Shown here: positions 18,844 through 29,664 of the stretch, in pieces | Numbering within the stretch: the stretch's first letter is position 1 | How the letters are laid out: each line of letters begins with the position of its first letter | Assembly (NCBI GenBank): GCA_029260135.1 | Contig: JAJDDV010000068.1 | Coordinates: 38,499 to 102,498 of the forward strand | DNA length: 64,000 bases | DNA from: Phycisphaerae bacterium | GTDB taxonomy: Bacteria > Planctomycetota > Phycisphaerae > UBA1845 | Reading direction: 5' to 3' | Position numbers and translations under genes: made by a program | Notes under the pieces: generated by a model | What the model was told of the DNA's origin: nothing | The model's input: only the letters and a program-made list of their open reading frames with translations | The model's database searches: none

Positions 18844-19590
18844 GTGATCCGCAAGACGATCATCGCATTGTTGGCACTCGCCGCCCTGGCATCCTTGACC
18901 ATCGGGGCGATGGGCTGGTACGCCTCGAGCTTTCCGTGGGGCGCGGGCCCCCAATGGAGCGTCGTTGACGACTTGCCGTACCGTCGCTGGCTCAGTGCGT
19001 GGCGCTGGCTGCCAGGCAACTATGGCCTTCACCATTGCATTCACGCCCCAGGGGCACGACGGATCTGCTTCGGTGCAAGACGTGGCGACATCGCCTTTGT
19101 CTACATCGTGCCGTTCGTCTGGAATGACGAAGCGCCGAGTGTATCGATCAACCTATGGCGTCTGCATTTCGAACGAGAGTCGTATTGGCAACACCCCTTC
19201 TCGTCATTGCTTCGTGTTGACGTGCCAGCGACACGCGACGGAGAACCGGTCTGCCTCAACGTCACCGCACCACCCCCCGACGCCACGTGGGACGATCTGA
19301 TCACAGGCATTCGCATGCCGTTCTGGATTCCCGTGGTCCTCCTCGGATCGTACCCCGCACTCGCGTTTGTCCGAGGCCCGCTGCGCCGCTGGCGGCGAGG
19401 CCGAGCGGGCCACTGCCGCAAGTGCGGATACAACCTGACCGGCAACCAATCCGGTATCTGCCCGGAGTGCGGCAGCGAGATCCAGCACGATGCCCCTAAC
19501 AGGCCCTTGAAAAATGTAGCGTCGCCCCTTGTGGGCGACGAGAACCACAGCAAGACGCCACCCACAAGGGGTGGCGCTACACCTGGGTAA
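18844..19590 (+). CDS. Membrane-anchored protein with C-terminal zinc ribbon
   Basis: N-terminal TM; CRKCGYNLTGNQSGICPECGSEI; last about 30 codons lie in repeat C. Confidence 0.6.
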   Translation: MIRKTIIALLALAALASLTIGAMGWYASSFPWGAGPQWSVVDDLPYRRWLSAWRWLPGNYGLHHCIHAPGARRICFGARRGDIAFVYIVPFVWNDEAPSVSINLWRLHFERESYWQHPFSSLLRVDVPATRDGEPVCLNVTAPPPDATWDDLITGIRMPFWIPVVLLGSYPALAFVRGPLRRWRRGRAGHCRKCGYNLTGNQSGICPECGSEIQHDAPNRPLKNVASPLVGDENHSKTPPTRGGATPG

Positions 19591-19620
19591 CCGAAAGCGA
19601 CTTCTTCAACAGGCTGCTAA
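19494..19620 (+). repeat. Palindromic repeat family C, copy 2
   Basis: aatgtagcgtcgccccttgtgggcgacgagaaccacagcaagacgccacccacaaggggtggcgctacacctgggtaaccgaaagcgacttcttcaacaggctgctaa. Confidence 0.85.
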
Positions 19621-19793
19621 CGGCGGGCCGTAGCGAGGAGCGCCCTCGCGCAACGCCCGGCATGTCGCCCGGTTCGCTCCCGCTGTATGATCGCGAGCCA
19701 AGGAACCCCTAATCGGAGGCCCGTAGGGCAGGTCGTTCGTCCGCCCAGGGGCGGACGGTTGACCTGCCGTCACCATCTCCATGGATCAGTCGG

Positions 19794-19892
19794 CACTGTC
19801 GCAAGTGCGGATACAACCTGACCGGCAACCAATCCGGAATCTGCCCGGAGTGCGGCAGCGAGATCCAGCACCATGCCCCTAACAAAATGTAG
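19794..19892 (+). pseudogene. Duplicated zinc-ribbon fragment without start
   Basis: HCRKCGYNLTGNQSGICPECGSEIQHHAPNKM-stop; near-identical to the end of the preceding gene. Confidence 0.75.
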
Positions 19893-19994
19893 CGTCGCCC
19901 CTTGTGGGCGACGAAAACCACAGCAAAACGCCACCCACAAGGGGTGGCGCTACACCTGGGCAGCCGAACGCGACTTCTTCAACAGGCTGCTAAC
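19873..19994 (+). repeat. Palindromic repeat family C, copy 3
   Basis: Near-identical to 19494..19620; part of the 275-285-nt tandem duplication. Confidence 0.85.
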
Positions 19995-20098
19995 GGCGGG
20001 CCGTAGCGAGGAGCGCCCTCGCGCAACGCCCGGCATGTCGTACGGTTCGCTCCCGCTGTATGATCGCGGTCGGAAGTCCCCCTGCATGGAGATTCACT

Positions 20099-22975
20099 AT
20101 GAACAAGACCGTGCCGAAGACCGCCGCCATTCTTGCCGCTGCAGTCCTCTGCGTTGTGCCGGCCGCCGCGGACGACACAATCGCCCTTCAAAACACCCAC
20201 GTCCGCCGGGTATTTGAACTCGACGGCGGCGTCTGGCGAACGACAGAGATCGCACGCGCCGACGGAACCGACAAGCTCAAAGTCCAAAGCGACGAGTTCC
20301 TCATCCGCATGATGGACGGAACCGAATTCACCGTGGCCGACTTCCGCGTCGCGTCGGCACCTGTCATCCGCCGAACCGGCGACCAGCAGATTCTGACCAT
20401 TCGCTACCTCCCCAAAGACGGTCAGCCGGCTTCCGCCCCCAAGGAAGTACGGGTCAGGTACCGCCTCGAAGACGAGCCCTACCTCCGCAAGCAAATCCTG
20501 CTCGTATGGCCCGCCGAGGCGGCCATCGACCACCTCGAAGTCGAGCGATTCCGCACAACGGCCCCCTGCAAGCTGGGCGGCCGAGGTGAGCCCATCTTCA
20601 TCGGACCCGATTGGTTTGTCGGGCTGGAGTACCCGGGTGCAGAGACCACGCACGACCAAGGCCAGGTCTCCCTCGCCCACTTCCCCGGTCTCGCCAAGCA
20701 GGCCGCAAACGGCAACTACCATAAGATCGAGAGCAAGACGGCCGTCATCGGAACCGGCCACCCCAAAGACCCCATCGAACTCGCCTTCACCGACTACCTT
20801 GACACCATCCGCCACCCCAGCCGCATCCTCCTCCACTACAACAGTTGGTACGACTTCCGCACCACCGAACTGACCCACGACGCAATGGTCAACACGTTCG
20901 ACGCTTTCAAGAAAAACGTCCTCGACCCGTTCGACGTCAAGATGGACACCTTCGTCCCGGACGACGGCTGGCAAGACCCACAGTCCATCTGGGTCCCGCG
21001 AAAGGAACTCTACCCCAACGGTTTCGGCCCCTTGGCCAAAGCGCTCGAGTCACGCGGCACGCGCCTGGGTCTCTGGATTCCGCACAACGGATTCAACCTC
21101 GATGCCGACTGGGGCGCAAAACGCGGATACGAAAAGTCCAACGAAGGGCGCTACTACTGCCTCGCCGGACCGAAGTACAACAAGGCCATCCGTAGCGTGC
21201 TCGAACGCCTTATCTCCGAAGGAAACATGGCCTACTTCAAACACGACTTCAACCAGCTCCAATGCTCCGCCGAAGGACACGGACACCTCCCGGACAAGAA
21301 GCACGGCCACGAAGCGAATCTCGACGCCTTGCTCGATATGCTCGCCTTCGAGCGAAGCCTCAAACCCGACATCTACCTCAACGTCACCAGCTACGTCTGG
21401 CACTCGCCCTGGTGGTTGATGCACGCCGACACGATCTGGATGGCCGCCGGCGACTTCGGCTACAACAACGATTGGCCGCAGCTCTCCCCGCGTGAATGGG
21501 CCATGAGCTATCGCGACGCGCACTTCCACAAGCTCTACAACGAGCGCAACACACTCGTCCCCCTATCCGCCATGATGACCCACGGTGTCATTCACGGACG
21601 CTACCAACGACTTGGTGGAAATGAAGAAACGCTGCGCGAATGGTCCGACTACGTCGTCATGTACTACGGCCGCGGCGTTCAGCTCATGGAGTGGTACATC
21701 ACACCATACCTCATGTCGAAAGAGCGATGGGAAGTGCTCGGCCGGGCAACGCGATGGGCTCTCGATAACCGCGACATCCTCGACAACGTCGTCCGCGTCG
21801 GAGGCGATCCGCGCAAGGGTGAGGCCTATGGCTACGCCCATTGGACAGGCGATCGGGGCCTGCTGGTCATGCGAAACCCGGATCTGCGCCCAAAGAAGAT
21901 CGACGTCCCGTTCGACAAGTCCGTGGGCTATCGAGCGGACCGCGGCAAGCCGTTCAAAGGTCGTGTCATCTATCCGCACCTCGAACGGCTTCCGGAGACG
22001 TTCGTCTCGGGAAAACCGATCCACTTGAACATTCCACCCTGCTCTGTAATGGTCTATGAGTTGGGTACCGACGCCGCGCCGGCCCCCTCACACCGCACGC
22101 CTCCCGCACCTCCACGGGCATCCTGCTCGCTGGTGAAAGAAGATAGCGCCGTAGAGAAAGTCGTGGCACGCATCGCCGTTCCCGACGAAACGATGCAGCG
22201 CTGCGACCTTTACTTCACGATCCGATCGCCCGCCAAGGCGACAGGCGCGGTCAACATCACCGTGGACGATATCCCTGCCTCCGTTCGGCTCGGTCGCGGA
22301 AACGATTGGACGATCTACAGCGTGGACCTGCGATCGCAGAAGGGTCACAACGCCTCCATCGAGATGACCCTCGGCGATCGAAGAGCACCGTTCGGCCGAC
22401 CGCCGCTCTCGATCGACGCCTGGCTGGTAATGGATCGCCCCGTCGAACCTTCCACCCCGTCTTCGTCGGACCTCCTCCCGATCCCGATCGCCAACAACCA
22501 TCGCCGGCAGACCGTCGCGCTGCTGTGTGACAAGAAACTCGAGGCCCGTAACAACCGTCGCCCCATGACCGCAAAGCAGCTCCGCGACATCAAAGCCGCC
22601 AAGCTCCGCATCGTCGTCTTCGACAGCAACGGCGGACCGCGTTTTGCGGACAAGTCAATTCACCTCAACGGTCAAAAACTCGCACAGGTCCCCCCCAACG
22701 AAGAACCGCTCGCCACCTGGAAGCCATGTGTGATCGACCTGGCAAAAGACGCCCTGGGTCGCATTCGGCCGATCAACCACGTGGTGGTCACCAACGCCGC
22801 CGGCGACTACTTCAAGTTCTCCGGCTTGTCGCTGGCCGTCCAGCTCGAAGACGGATCCTGGGTCGAAACGCACCCCGACAGCGACGTCCACTCCAGCGTC
22901 GCCCGCTGGTCCTACGCGGAGGGAAAATCTTTTACCGACAAACGAAGCGCCGAGATCATGCTGTCCTTTGAATAA
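20099..22975 (+). CDS. Secreted GH36/GH27-like (alpha-galactosidase clan) glycoside hydrolase with C-terminal NPCBM-like region
   Basis: Signal peptide; DDGWQDPQSIWVPRKELYPNGFGPLAKALESRGTRLGLWIP...AYFKHDFNQLQC. Confidence 0.75.
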   Translation: MNKTVPKTAAILAAAVLCVVPAAADDTIALQNTHVRRVFELDGGVWRTTEIARADGTDKLKVQSDEFLIRMMDGTEFTVADFRVASAPVIRRTGDQQILTIRYLPKDGQPASAPKEVRVRYRLEDEPYLRKQILLVWPAEAAIDHLEVERFRTTAPCKLGGRGEPIFIGPDWFVGLEYPGAETTHDQGQVSLAHFPGLAKQAANGNYHKIESKTAVIGTGHPKDPIELAFTDYLDTIRHPSRILLHYNSWYDFRTTELTHDAMVNTFDAFKKNVLDPFDVKMDTFVPDDGWQDPQSIWVPRKELYPNGFGPLAKALESRGTRLGLWIPHNGFNLDADWGAKRGYEKSNEGRYYCLAGPKYNKAIRSVLERLISEGNMAYFKHDFNQLQCSAEGHGHLPDKKHGHEANLDALLDMLAFERSLKPDIYLNVTSYVWHSPWWLMHADTIWMAAGDFGYNNDWPQLSPREWAMSYRDAHFHKLYNERNTLVPLSAMMTHGVIHGRYQRLGGNEETLREWSDYVVMYYGRGVQLMEWYITPYLMSKERWEVLGRATRWALDNRDILDNVVRVGGDPRKGEAYGYAHWTGDRGLLVMRNPDLRPKKIDVPFDKSVGYRADRGKPFKGRVIYPHLERLPETFVSGKPIHLNIPPCSVMVYELGTDAAPAPSHRTPPAPPRASCSLVKEDSAVEKVVARIAVPDETMQRCDLYFTIRSPAKATGAVNITVDDIPASVRLGRGNDWTIYSVDLRSQKGHNASIEMTLGDRRAPFGRPPLSIDAWLVMDRPVEPSTPSSSDLLPIPIANNHRRQTVALLCDKKLEARNNRRPMTAKQLRDIKAAKLRIVVFDSNGGPRFADKSIHLNGQKLAQVPPNEEPLATWKPCVIDLAKDALGRIRPINHVVVTNAAGDYFKFSGLSLAVQLEDGSWVETHPDSDVHSSVARWSYAEGKSFTDKRSAEIMLSFE

Positions 22976-23054
22976 AGCCGCTTGGCATCGACCGACGCAG
23001 CACACATAATCCACGCTTCGTAGTTCGTCATCCGAAATTCAAAGTCGTCCTTCC

Positions 23055-24815
23055 ATGCAGCCAAACACGCTTGACTGGATCGTCGTCGCCGGTTGCCTGC
23101 TCGTGGCCTTCTCGCCCGCGATCTTCTTTGCGCGCCGAGCGGGGAAGGGTACCGCCGAGTTCTTCGCCTCCGGCCGCGCCGCACCCTGGTGGCTGGTGGG
23201 AACGTCGATGGTGGCCACCACCTTCAGCACCGACACGCCGAACCTCGTCACCGATCTCGTTCGCAGCAACGGTGTCTCGAGCAACTGGATGTGGTGGTCC
23301 TTCCTGCTCACCGGAATGATGACGGTCTTCTTCTACGCTCGCCTTTGGAGGCGCTCCGGCGTCTTGACCGACCTCGAGTTCTACGAACTGCGCTACGCCG
23401 GAAAATCCGCCGCCTTCGTCCGCGGCTTCCGCGCGATCTACCTCGGACTCTTCTTCAACTGCGTCATCATGGCCTCGGTCACTCTCGCCGCTGCGAAGAT
23501 CGCAAACGTCATGCTCGGTTGGGACCGCCTCCAAACCGTCATCGTCTGCGGATCCATTTGTATCGTCTTCTCCGTCCTGTCGGGATTGTGGGGCGTTCTC
23601 GCCACCGACATCATCCAGTTCCTTATCGCCATGGTCGGCGTATTCGCCGCCGCCTACTACGCACTCGATCGTCCCGAGGTCGGCGGCCTCGCCGGCATGC
23701 TCGAGAAACTCGACCCCGCCACCCTGCAGCTCCTCCCGGACTTCACCAACACCGAACTCACCCTCACGATACTTATCATCCCCTTGACCATTCAGTGGTG
23801 GTCCGTCTGGTACCCTGGCGCGGAACCCGGCGGGGGAAGCTACGTCGCACAGCGCATGCTCGCCGCCAAAGACGAGCGCCACGCGCTCGGCGCTACCCTT
23901 TGGTTCAACATTGCCCACTACGCCCTTCGCCCCTGGCCTTGGATCATCGTCGCACTCTGCTCCATGCTCGTCTTTCCACAGCTCGCCGACATCAAGCACG
24001 CCTTCCCCAACATGGACGAGCAGCTCCTCGCCAACGACATCGCCTACCCGGCCATGCTCACGCTCCTTCCCCACGGACTCCTCGGCCTGCTGATTGCGTC
24101 GCTCCTCGCCGCCTACGTCTCGACCATGTCCACCCACATGAACTGGGGGGCCTCCTACCTCGTCCATGACTTCTACCGCCGATTCATGAGACCCAGTGCA
24201 ACCGAGCGCCATTACGTCTGGGTGTCACGATGTGTCACCACCGCGCTGATGGTCGCCGCCGCCGCCGTCATGTTCCTGCTCTCCACCGCCAAGGAGGCCT
24301 TCAACCTTCTTCTGCAGATCGGCGCCGGAACCGGACTGATCTACCTCCTCCGATGGTTCTGGTGGCGCGTCAACGCCTGGAGCGAGATCGCCGCGATGGC
24401 CTCCTCATTCGCCATGGCCGTCACACTCTTCATCGCAAAGAAACTCGGAACGAACATCCCCACACACTACGCACTCGTCGCCACCGTCGCCGTGACAACC
24501 GTCGTATGGATCCTCGTCACCTTCCTGACGCGCCCCGCCGACCGTCAAACACTCATCCGTTTCTACACGCTCGTTCGCCCCGCCGGACCCGGGTGGAAGA
24601 ACATCCGAGAAGCCACCGGCGTTGCCGCCTCGCCCGACAGCCTGCCCCAGGCCCTGCTCGGCTGGGTAAGCGGATGCACCCTCGTCTACGCCGCCCTCTT
24701 CGGAACCGGAAGCTTCATCTACGGCAACATCACAGCCGGCGTCGTATGCGCCGTGCTATTCGCCATAAGTGCTCTTCTCCTGACAAGACTCCTTCCGGCG
24801 ATGTGGAGACGCTGA
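23055..24815 (+). CDS. Sodium:solute symporter (SSS family)
   Basis: Multi-pass protein; FFASGRAAPWWLVGTSMVATTFSTDTPNLVTDLV, FYELRYAGKSAAFVRGFRA. Confidence 0.9.
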   Translation: MQPNTLDWIVVAGCLLVAFSPAIFFARRAGKGTAEFFASGRAAPWWLVGTSMVATTFSTDTPNLVTDLVRSNGVSSNWMWWSFLLTGMMTVFFYARLWRRSGVLTDLEFYELRYAGKSAAFVRGFRAIYLGLFFNCVIMASVTLAAAKIANVMLGWDRLQTVIVCGSICIVFSVLSGLWGVLATDIIQFLIAMVGVFAAAYYALDRPEVGGLAGMLEKLDPATLQLLPDFTNTELTLTILIIPLTIQWWSVWYPGAEPGGGSYVAQRMLAAKDERHALGATLWFNIAHYALRPWPWIIVALCSMLVFPQLADIKHAFPNMDEQLLANDIAYPAMLTLLPHGLLGLLIASLLAAYVSTMSTHMNWGASYLVHDFYRRFMRPSATERHYVWVSRCVTTALMVAAAAVMFLLSTAKEAFNLLLQIGAGTGLIYLLRWFWWRVNAWSEIAAMASSFAMAVTLFIAKKLGTNIPTHYALVATVAVTTVVWILVTFLTRPADRQTLIRFYTLVRPAGPGWKNIREATGVAASPDSLPQALLGWVSGCTLVYAALFGTGSFIYGNITAGVVCAVLFAISALLLTRLLPAMWRR

Positions 24816-24872
24816 CCTGAATTCGTATCCTGTAATTCGTGACCTGTAACTCGTAATTCCCGAAGACCCATC

Positions 24873-27131
24873 ATGCTTATCCGAGGCATCGCAACAATCA
24901 TGGCCATCGTAACAACCCATTCGGCCGCCGCGGGCACACAAGACCATCCAGCCATCATTCCGCAGCCCGCGCAGATCCAGCGTACCGACGGCGAATTCCC
25001 CATATCCAAACTCCGCGCGGTCGAATTCAACCACAGCGACGCCGACGTCCAACCCGTCGCCGAATACCTGGCCAGTTGGCTGTCCGACGCAACACGTCGA
25101 ACCATCCCTGTAAGCCAAAGCGCAGGGCACCCCGCCTCCGGCACCATCACACTCAACCGAACAAACGCAAACGCCTCCCTCGGCGATGAAGGCTACGAAC
25201 TCCGCGTCACGACCGACGCCATCCGCCTCTCCGCCCCGACGCCGCGAGGCCTCTTCTACGCCGTCCAAACCCTTCGGCAACTTCTCCCGCCAAAACCCAA
25301 TGCCACGCCAAACGCCACCCTCCCCTGCCTCGCCATCAAAGACCAACCGCGCTACCGCTGGCGCGGCATGCTCCTCGACTGTTGCCGCCACTTCATGACC
25401 AAGGAGTTCGTCAAGCGGTACATTGACCTCCTCGCCTTCCACAAGATGAACGTCCTCCATTGGCACCTCACCGAAGACCAGGGCTGGCGGATCGAAATCA
25501 AGAAGTATCCCCGACTCACCGAAGTCGCCGCCTGGCGCGACGAAGGCGGACAACGCTACGGCGGCTTCTACACGCAGGAAGACATCAAAGAAGTCGTCGC
25601 CTACGCAGCCTCACGCTTCGTCACCGTCGTTCCCGAGATCGAAATGCCAGGCCACTCCGTCGCCGCCCTCGCCGCATACCCCCACCTCTCCTGCACCGGC
25701 GGCCCCCACGAGGTTGCCAACCGCTGGGGCGTCTTCCACGACGTCTACTGCGCCGGCAACGATCAGGTCTTCGACTTCCTCCAAGATGTCCTCGACGAAG
25801 TCATCGAGCTTTTCCCCTCGCCCTACATTCACATCGGCGGAGACGAATGCCCCAAGAAGCGATGGGAAACGTGCGCCAAGTGCCAAGCCCGAATCAAAAC
25901 CGAAGGTCTCCAAGACGAGCACGAGCTGCAGAGCTATTTCATCCGCCGCATCGAGAACTACCTCAACACGAAAAACCGCCGCCTGATCGGGTGGGATGAG
26001 ATCCTCGAAGGCGGGCTCGCCCCCAACGCCACCGTCCAATCCTGGCGCGGCATGCGCGGCGCCGTCGCCGCCGCGACGTCCGGACATGACGTCATCGCGT
26101 CGCCCACGAGTCACTGCTACCTCGACTACGCACAGATGCGACTCCCCGGCGAACCGACCAACATGGGATTCATCGATCTGGAGACCAGCTACAGCTTCGA
26201 ACCGACGCCGCCCGAACTCACTCCTAGCCAAGCCGGGCACGTCCTGGGTCTGGAAGGAAACATCTGGACCGAACACGCACCGCAGGAGCGCGTCGATTGG
26301 CAGGTCTTCCCCCGGCTCACCGCCCTGTCCGAGGTCGCCTGGTCGCCCAAAGAGCTTCGTGATTGGCCGAATTTCGCCAAGCGAATGATGGCCCATTACA
26401 CCCGCCTGGACGCGCTCGGCGTGAAGTACTTCCTCGCCCCACCGCAATGCGACTCGCGTCATCATGTGTTCACCGACACACTCGACGTCGCCCTGCGCAA
26501 CCCGCTCGATCGCGGGACGATCCACTACACACTCGACGGCTCCACCCCGACGTCCCGGTCGCCGCGCTATGTCAAACCGCTCACCTTCAGCAAGACTACG
26601 ATCGTCCGCGCGCGAACCTACCTGCCCAACGACCGCGTCACCGAAACCAGCGAGTTTCATCTGCGCAAGCTGGAACCGCTCGAGCCGGTCACCGCCACTC
26701 GCCGCGCGCCAGGACTCCACTGCAAATACTATGAGGGACACTGGCGTCGCCTGCCGGACTTCGACCCACTCTCGCCCGCCGCCACGGGAATCACCGACAA
26801 CTTCAACATGACGCTGCGCAAACGAACCGACGCCTTCGGACTGACCTTCACCGGACGGCTCGAAGTGCCCGCCGACGGCACCTACACGTTTCATCTCCGC
26901 TCCGACGACGGAAGCCGCCTCTGGATCGGGTCCGACCTTGTCGTCGACCACGACGGCCTGCACTCCGTAGGCAACGCCTCCGGCCAGGTCATCCTCAAGG
27001 CAGGCCTCCACCCCATCACCGTCCACTTCTTCGAATCGGGCGGTTCCGAACATCTCACCGTCAGTTACGAAGGCCCGTCGATCCCTAAACAACCGATCCC
27101 GGCCTCGGTGCTCTGGCACAAGGACGAATGA
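24873..27131 (+). CDS. Beta-N-acetylhexosaminidase (GH20) with chitobiase C-terminal and PA14 domains
   Basis: RGMLLDCCRHFMTKEFVKRYIDLLAFHKMNVLHWHLTEDQGWRIEIKKYP, IHIGGDECPKKRW; C-terminal YTLDGSTPTSRSP and PA14-like FTGRLEVPADGTYTFHLRSDDGSRLWI. Confidence 0.93.
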   Translation: MLIRGIATIMAIVTTHSAAAGTQDHPAIIPQPAQIQRTDGEFPISKLRAVEFNHSDADVQPVAEYLASWLSDATRRTIPVSQSAGHPASGTITLNRTNANASLGDEGYELRVTTDAIRLSAPTPRGLFYAVQTLRQLLPPKPNATPNATLPCLAIKDQPRYRWRGMLLDCCRHFMTKEFVKRYIDLLAFHKMNVLHWHLTEDQGWRIEIKKYPRLTEVAAWRDEGGQRYGGFYTQEDIKEVVAYAASRFVTVVPEIEMPGHSVAALAAYPHLSCTGGPHEVANRWGVFHDVYCAGNDQVFDFLQDVLDEVIELFPSPYIHIGGDECPKKRWETCAKCQARIKTEGLQDEHELQSYFIRRIENYLNTKNRRLIGWDEILEGGLAPNATVQSWRGMRGAVAAATSGHDVIASPTSHCYLDYAQMRLPGEPTNMGFIDLETSYSFEPTPPELTPSQAGHVLGLEGNIWTEHAPQERVDWQVFPRLTALSEVAWSPKELRDWPNFAKRMMAHYTRLDALGVKYFLAPPQCDSRHHVFTDTLDVALRNPLDRGTIHYTLDGSTPTSRSPRYVKPLTFSKTTIVRARTYLPNDRVTETSEFHLRKLEPLEPVTATRRAPGLHCKYYEGHWRRLPDFDPLSPAATGITDNFNMTLRKRTDAFGLTFTGRLEVPADGTYTFHLRSDDGSRLWIGSDLVVDHDGLHSVGNASGQVILKAGLHPITVHFFESGGSEHLTVSYEGPSIPKQPIPASVLWHKDE

Positions 27132-27847
27132 ATTCACGCACTGCACCCAACAGGCGATCGGTGTCGCGTGCCTCCGCAACGGAGCACACCAAGGTAGGGT
27201 CCGCTGTGCGGACCATCCCTGCGCACCGCTCTATGTCATTGCCCACTGTGACACGGGTCCTCAACCGTTGACCTACACCTCCTCCCCTTCGTTCAAGGGG
27301 ACCGACGGGGGTCTGTTTCTATTGCTGATCACCGACAACCGAAGGCTCGTCTGCCGTCCATACAATCCCCGTCACGCCTCACAACAATCATCCAATAACC
27401 AATACTACTTTTATCGGACGTTGCGTGACAAAGTCGCTTTCGTCCCGGTTTCAGGCTTACGTTGCACTGGTTAACAAAACAAACCGTTCGTTCGGTAAAG
27501 CGGATAAAGCACTGCTGGATCGTTCGTGAACGCCCCAGAACTGGGCATTACGTTGCGTTCGTCGTTTGTGGTGTGGCCGAAGGCGAGGCACTAAGGAAAC
27601 GTTCACGCCAACATGAAGCGTGATTTGGTCCTCTTACCGGCGCGAGTTATACTGACCAGCGGTTGGAGTGAGTTGGAGCAGAGATGATGAGCCTCCGTTC
27701 TCGTTCAGTTTGCATAACGTCAGTAGTTAGTGTTAACCCCCCAACCATCAAACAGAGCAGCGAATTCGTCGCAGGCCCTTCGTGCGTTCATACGTTACTG
27801 TTTCAATTGGCAGGCCATCTTGTGCCGCCGCGCCAAAAGGAGGAACT

Positions 27848-29254
27848 ATGTCTAGGAAGCTAAGAATGTTATGGAGCATGGCCTTTACACTCGTTTTCGG
27901 TCTATCCACGGCCACCGCGCAGACTGTGTATGTCGACGCAGATGCCACGGGCCCTCACGATGGAACGACTTGGTGCAACGCATTCCTGACGTTACAGGAC
28001 GCGCTGGGCGTTGCGGTTCCGGGCGATGCTGTACGGGTGGCCGACGGCACCTACATGCCGGACGGAGGCTACACGCCGGCCGCCGGAGCGCACGTTGCCG
28101 GAAGCGGCGACCGAACAGCAACATTCCAGCTTATTAGCGGTGTGATTCTCGAAGGCGGGTACGCCGGCTGCGGCGCCGGGAATCCTGACGAGCGGAACAT
28201 CGTGCTCCACGTGACCATCCTAAGTGGCGACCTTATCGGGAACGATGTGGCTGTTTCTGACCCAATCGGCTTACCCTCGGAGCCGACACGGGCCGAAAAC
28301 AGCTACCACATTGTGATCGGGAGCGGAACCGATGATACCGCAGTACTCAGCGGGTTCACGATCACTGGAGGAAATGCTAACGGCACGTCCGGGAATGACG
28401 TCGGCGCGGGGATGTCAAACATTCCGGGGAGCCCTACGGTCGTCAACTGCAACTTTGTTCACAACAGCGCTGCCAATGGGCACGCCGGGGTGGACAACCG
28501 CAGCGGCAGCCAACCTCTATTTCGGAACTGCAAGTTGATTGGCAATGTCACGCAAACTCACGACGGCGGCGCGATGGGCAACTTCAATAGCGCCAGTCCA
28601 ACTCTGGTTAACTGCTTGTTCAGCGGAAACTACGCTGGCAGCGGCGGTGGCGGAATGAACAACGAGAGCAACAGCAGCCCTACGCTGGAAAACTGCACAT
28701 TCTACGGGAACACTGCCGCTGCAGCCTTGGGGGGTACTGACGGGGGCGGGATCTGGAACGAGAGCGGGAGTAATCCGACACTCACAAACTGCATTCTGTG
28801 GGGGAACAGCGACAGCGGTGGGTCGGACGAATCGGCTCAGATTCATAATACTGGCGGCAGCGCTCCGATAGTCACGTACTCGTGCATTCAGGGTCTCGTC
28901 GGTGGTGGAGACTTGGATGATGGCACCAACATCGGTAACAACCCAATGTTTGTCGACGCGGACGGTGACGACAGCATCGCGGGCACGGAGGACGACAACC
29001 TACATCTTGACATCAGTTCGCCATGCATCGACGCTGGCAGCAACGTGGTGGTCACGGAAGCAACCGACCTAGACGGTAACCTACGTATCGTTGACGGCGA
29101 TGCCGACGGGACGGCCACCGTCGACATGGGCGCCTACGAGTTCCAAGTGGGCGCAGTCCCCGCCGTCTCCGAATGGGGCCTTGTGGCGATGACCTTGCTC
29201 TTCTTGACGGCCGGAACCCTGGTCTACGCACGGCGGAGGCCAGCCCAAGCATAA
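27848..29254 (+). CDS. Secreted beta-helix protein with IPTL-CTERM-type sorting tail
   Basis: Signal peptide; aggagg upstream; C-terminal VPAVSEWGLVAMTLLFLTAGTLVYARRR. Confidence 0.85.
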   Translation: MSRKLRMLWSMAFTLVFGLSTATAQTVYVDADATGPHDGTTWCNAFLTLQDALGVAVPGDAVRVADGTYMPDGGYTPAAGAHVAGSGDRTATFQLISGVILEGGYAGCGAGNPDERNIVLHVTILSGDLIGNDVAVSDPIGLPSEPTRAENSYHIVIGSGTDDTAVLSGFTITGGNANGTSGNDVGAGMSNIPGSPTVVNCNFVHNSAANGHAGVDNRSGSQPLFRNCKLIGNVTQTHDGGAMGNFNSASPTLVNCLFSGNYAGSGGGGMNNESNSSPTLENCTFYGNTAAAALGGTDGGGIWNESGSNPTLTNCILWGNSDSGGSDESAQIHNTGGSAPIVTYSCIQGLVGGGDLDDGTNIGNNPMFVDADGDDSIAGTEDDNLHLDISSPCIDAGSNVVVTEATDLDGNLRIVDGDADGTATVDMGAYEFQVGAVPAVSEWGLVAMTLLFLTAGTLVYARRRPAQA

Positions 29255-29276
29255 CACGCAACCACGGAGACTCGAC

Positions 29277-29310
29277 CGCGCCGCTCGCATTTGGGCGGCG
29301 CGTTTTCGTT
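29277..29310 (+). terminator. Rho-independent terminator after the beta-helix gene
   Basis: CGCGCCGC-tcgcatttgg-GCGGCGCG followed by TTTTCGTTT. Confidence 0.75.
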
Positions 29311-29664
29311 TGCTCAAGATGGCCTTGACCGCCCTGCCCGGCTCATGGTACTTAGCGGGTTATAAAGGACGTTTTCACCCACTATCCCGCCGCCCAGGCA
29401 ATCCCCCTGCACCCGACCAGCAACGCCCGACGCCACCGCCCCACCGCTCTTGACCCTATTACATAAAGGATGTTACGTAAGATGCACCGATCGCGCTTCC
29501 TTACCCGACCCCAGGGGAGCGCAGTATCCACCAATCCACAACCCGAAATCCGCCTGCCCCGGCGCCGCCCCCGACCCAGTCGTAATCGCTTCTTCCTTGT
29601 CCGGCGCCTGCCCGCCTCTGGCGGATCCCTCCGTCCCTGGGTCCCTAATGTCCCTGTCCTCCAC

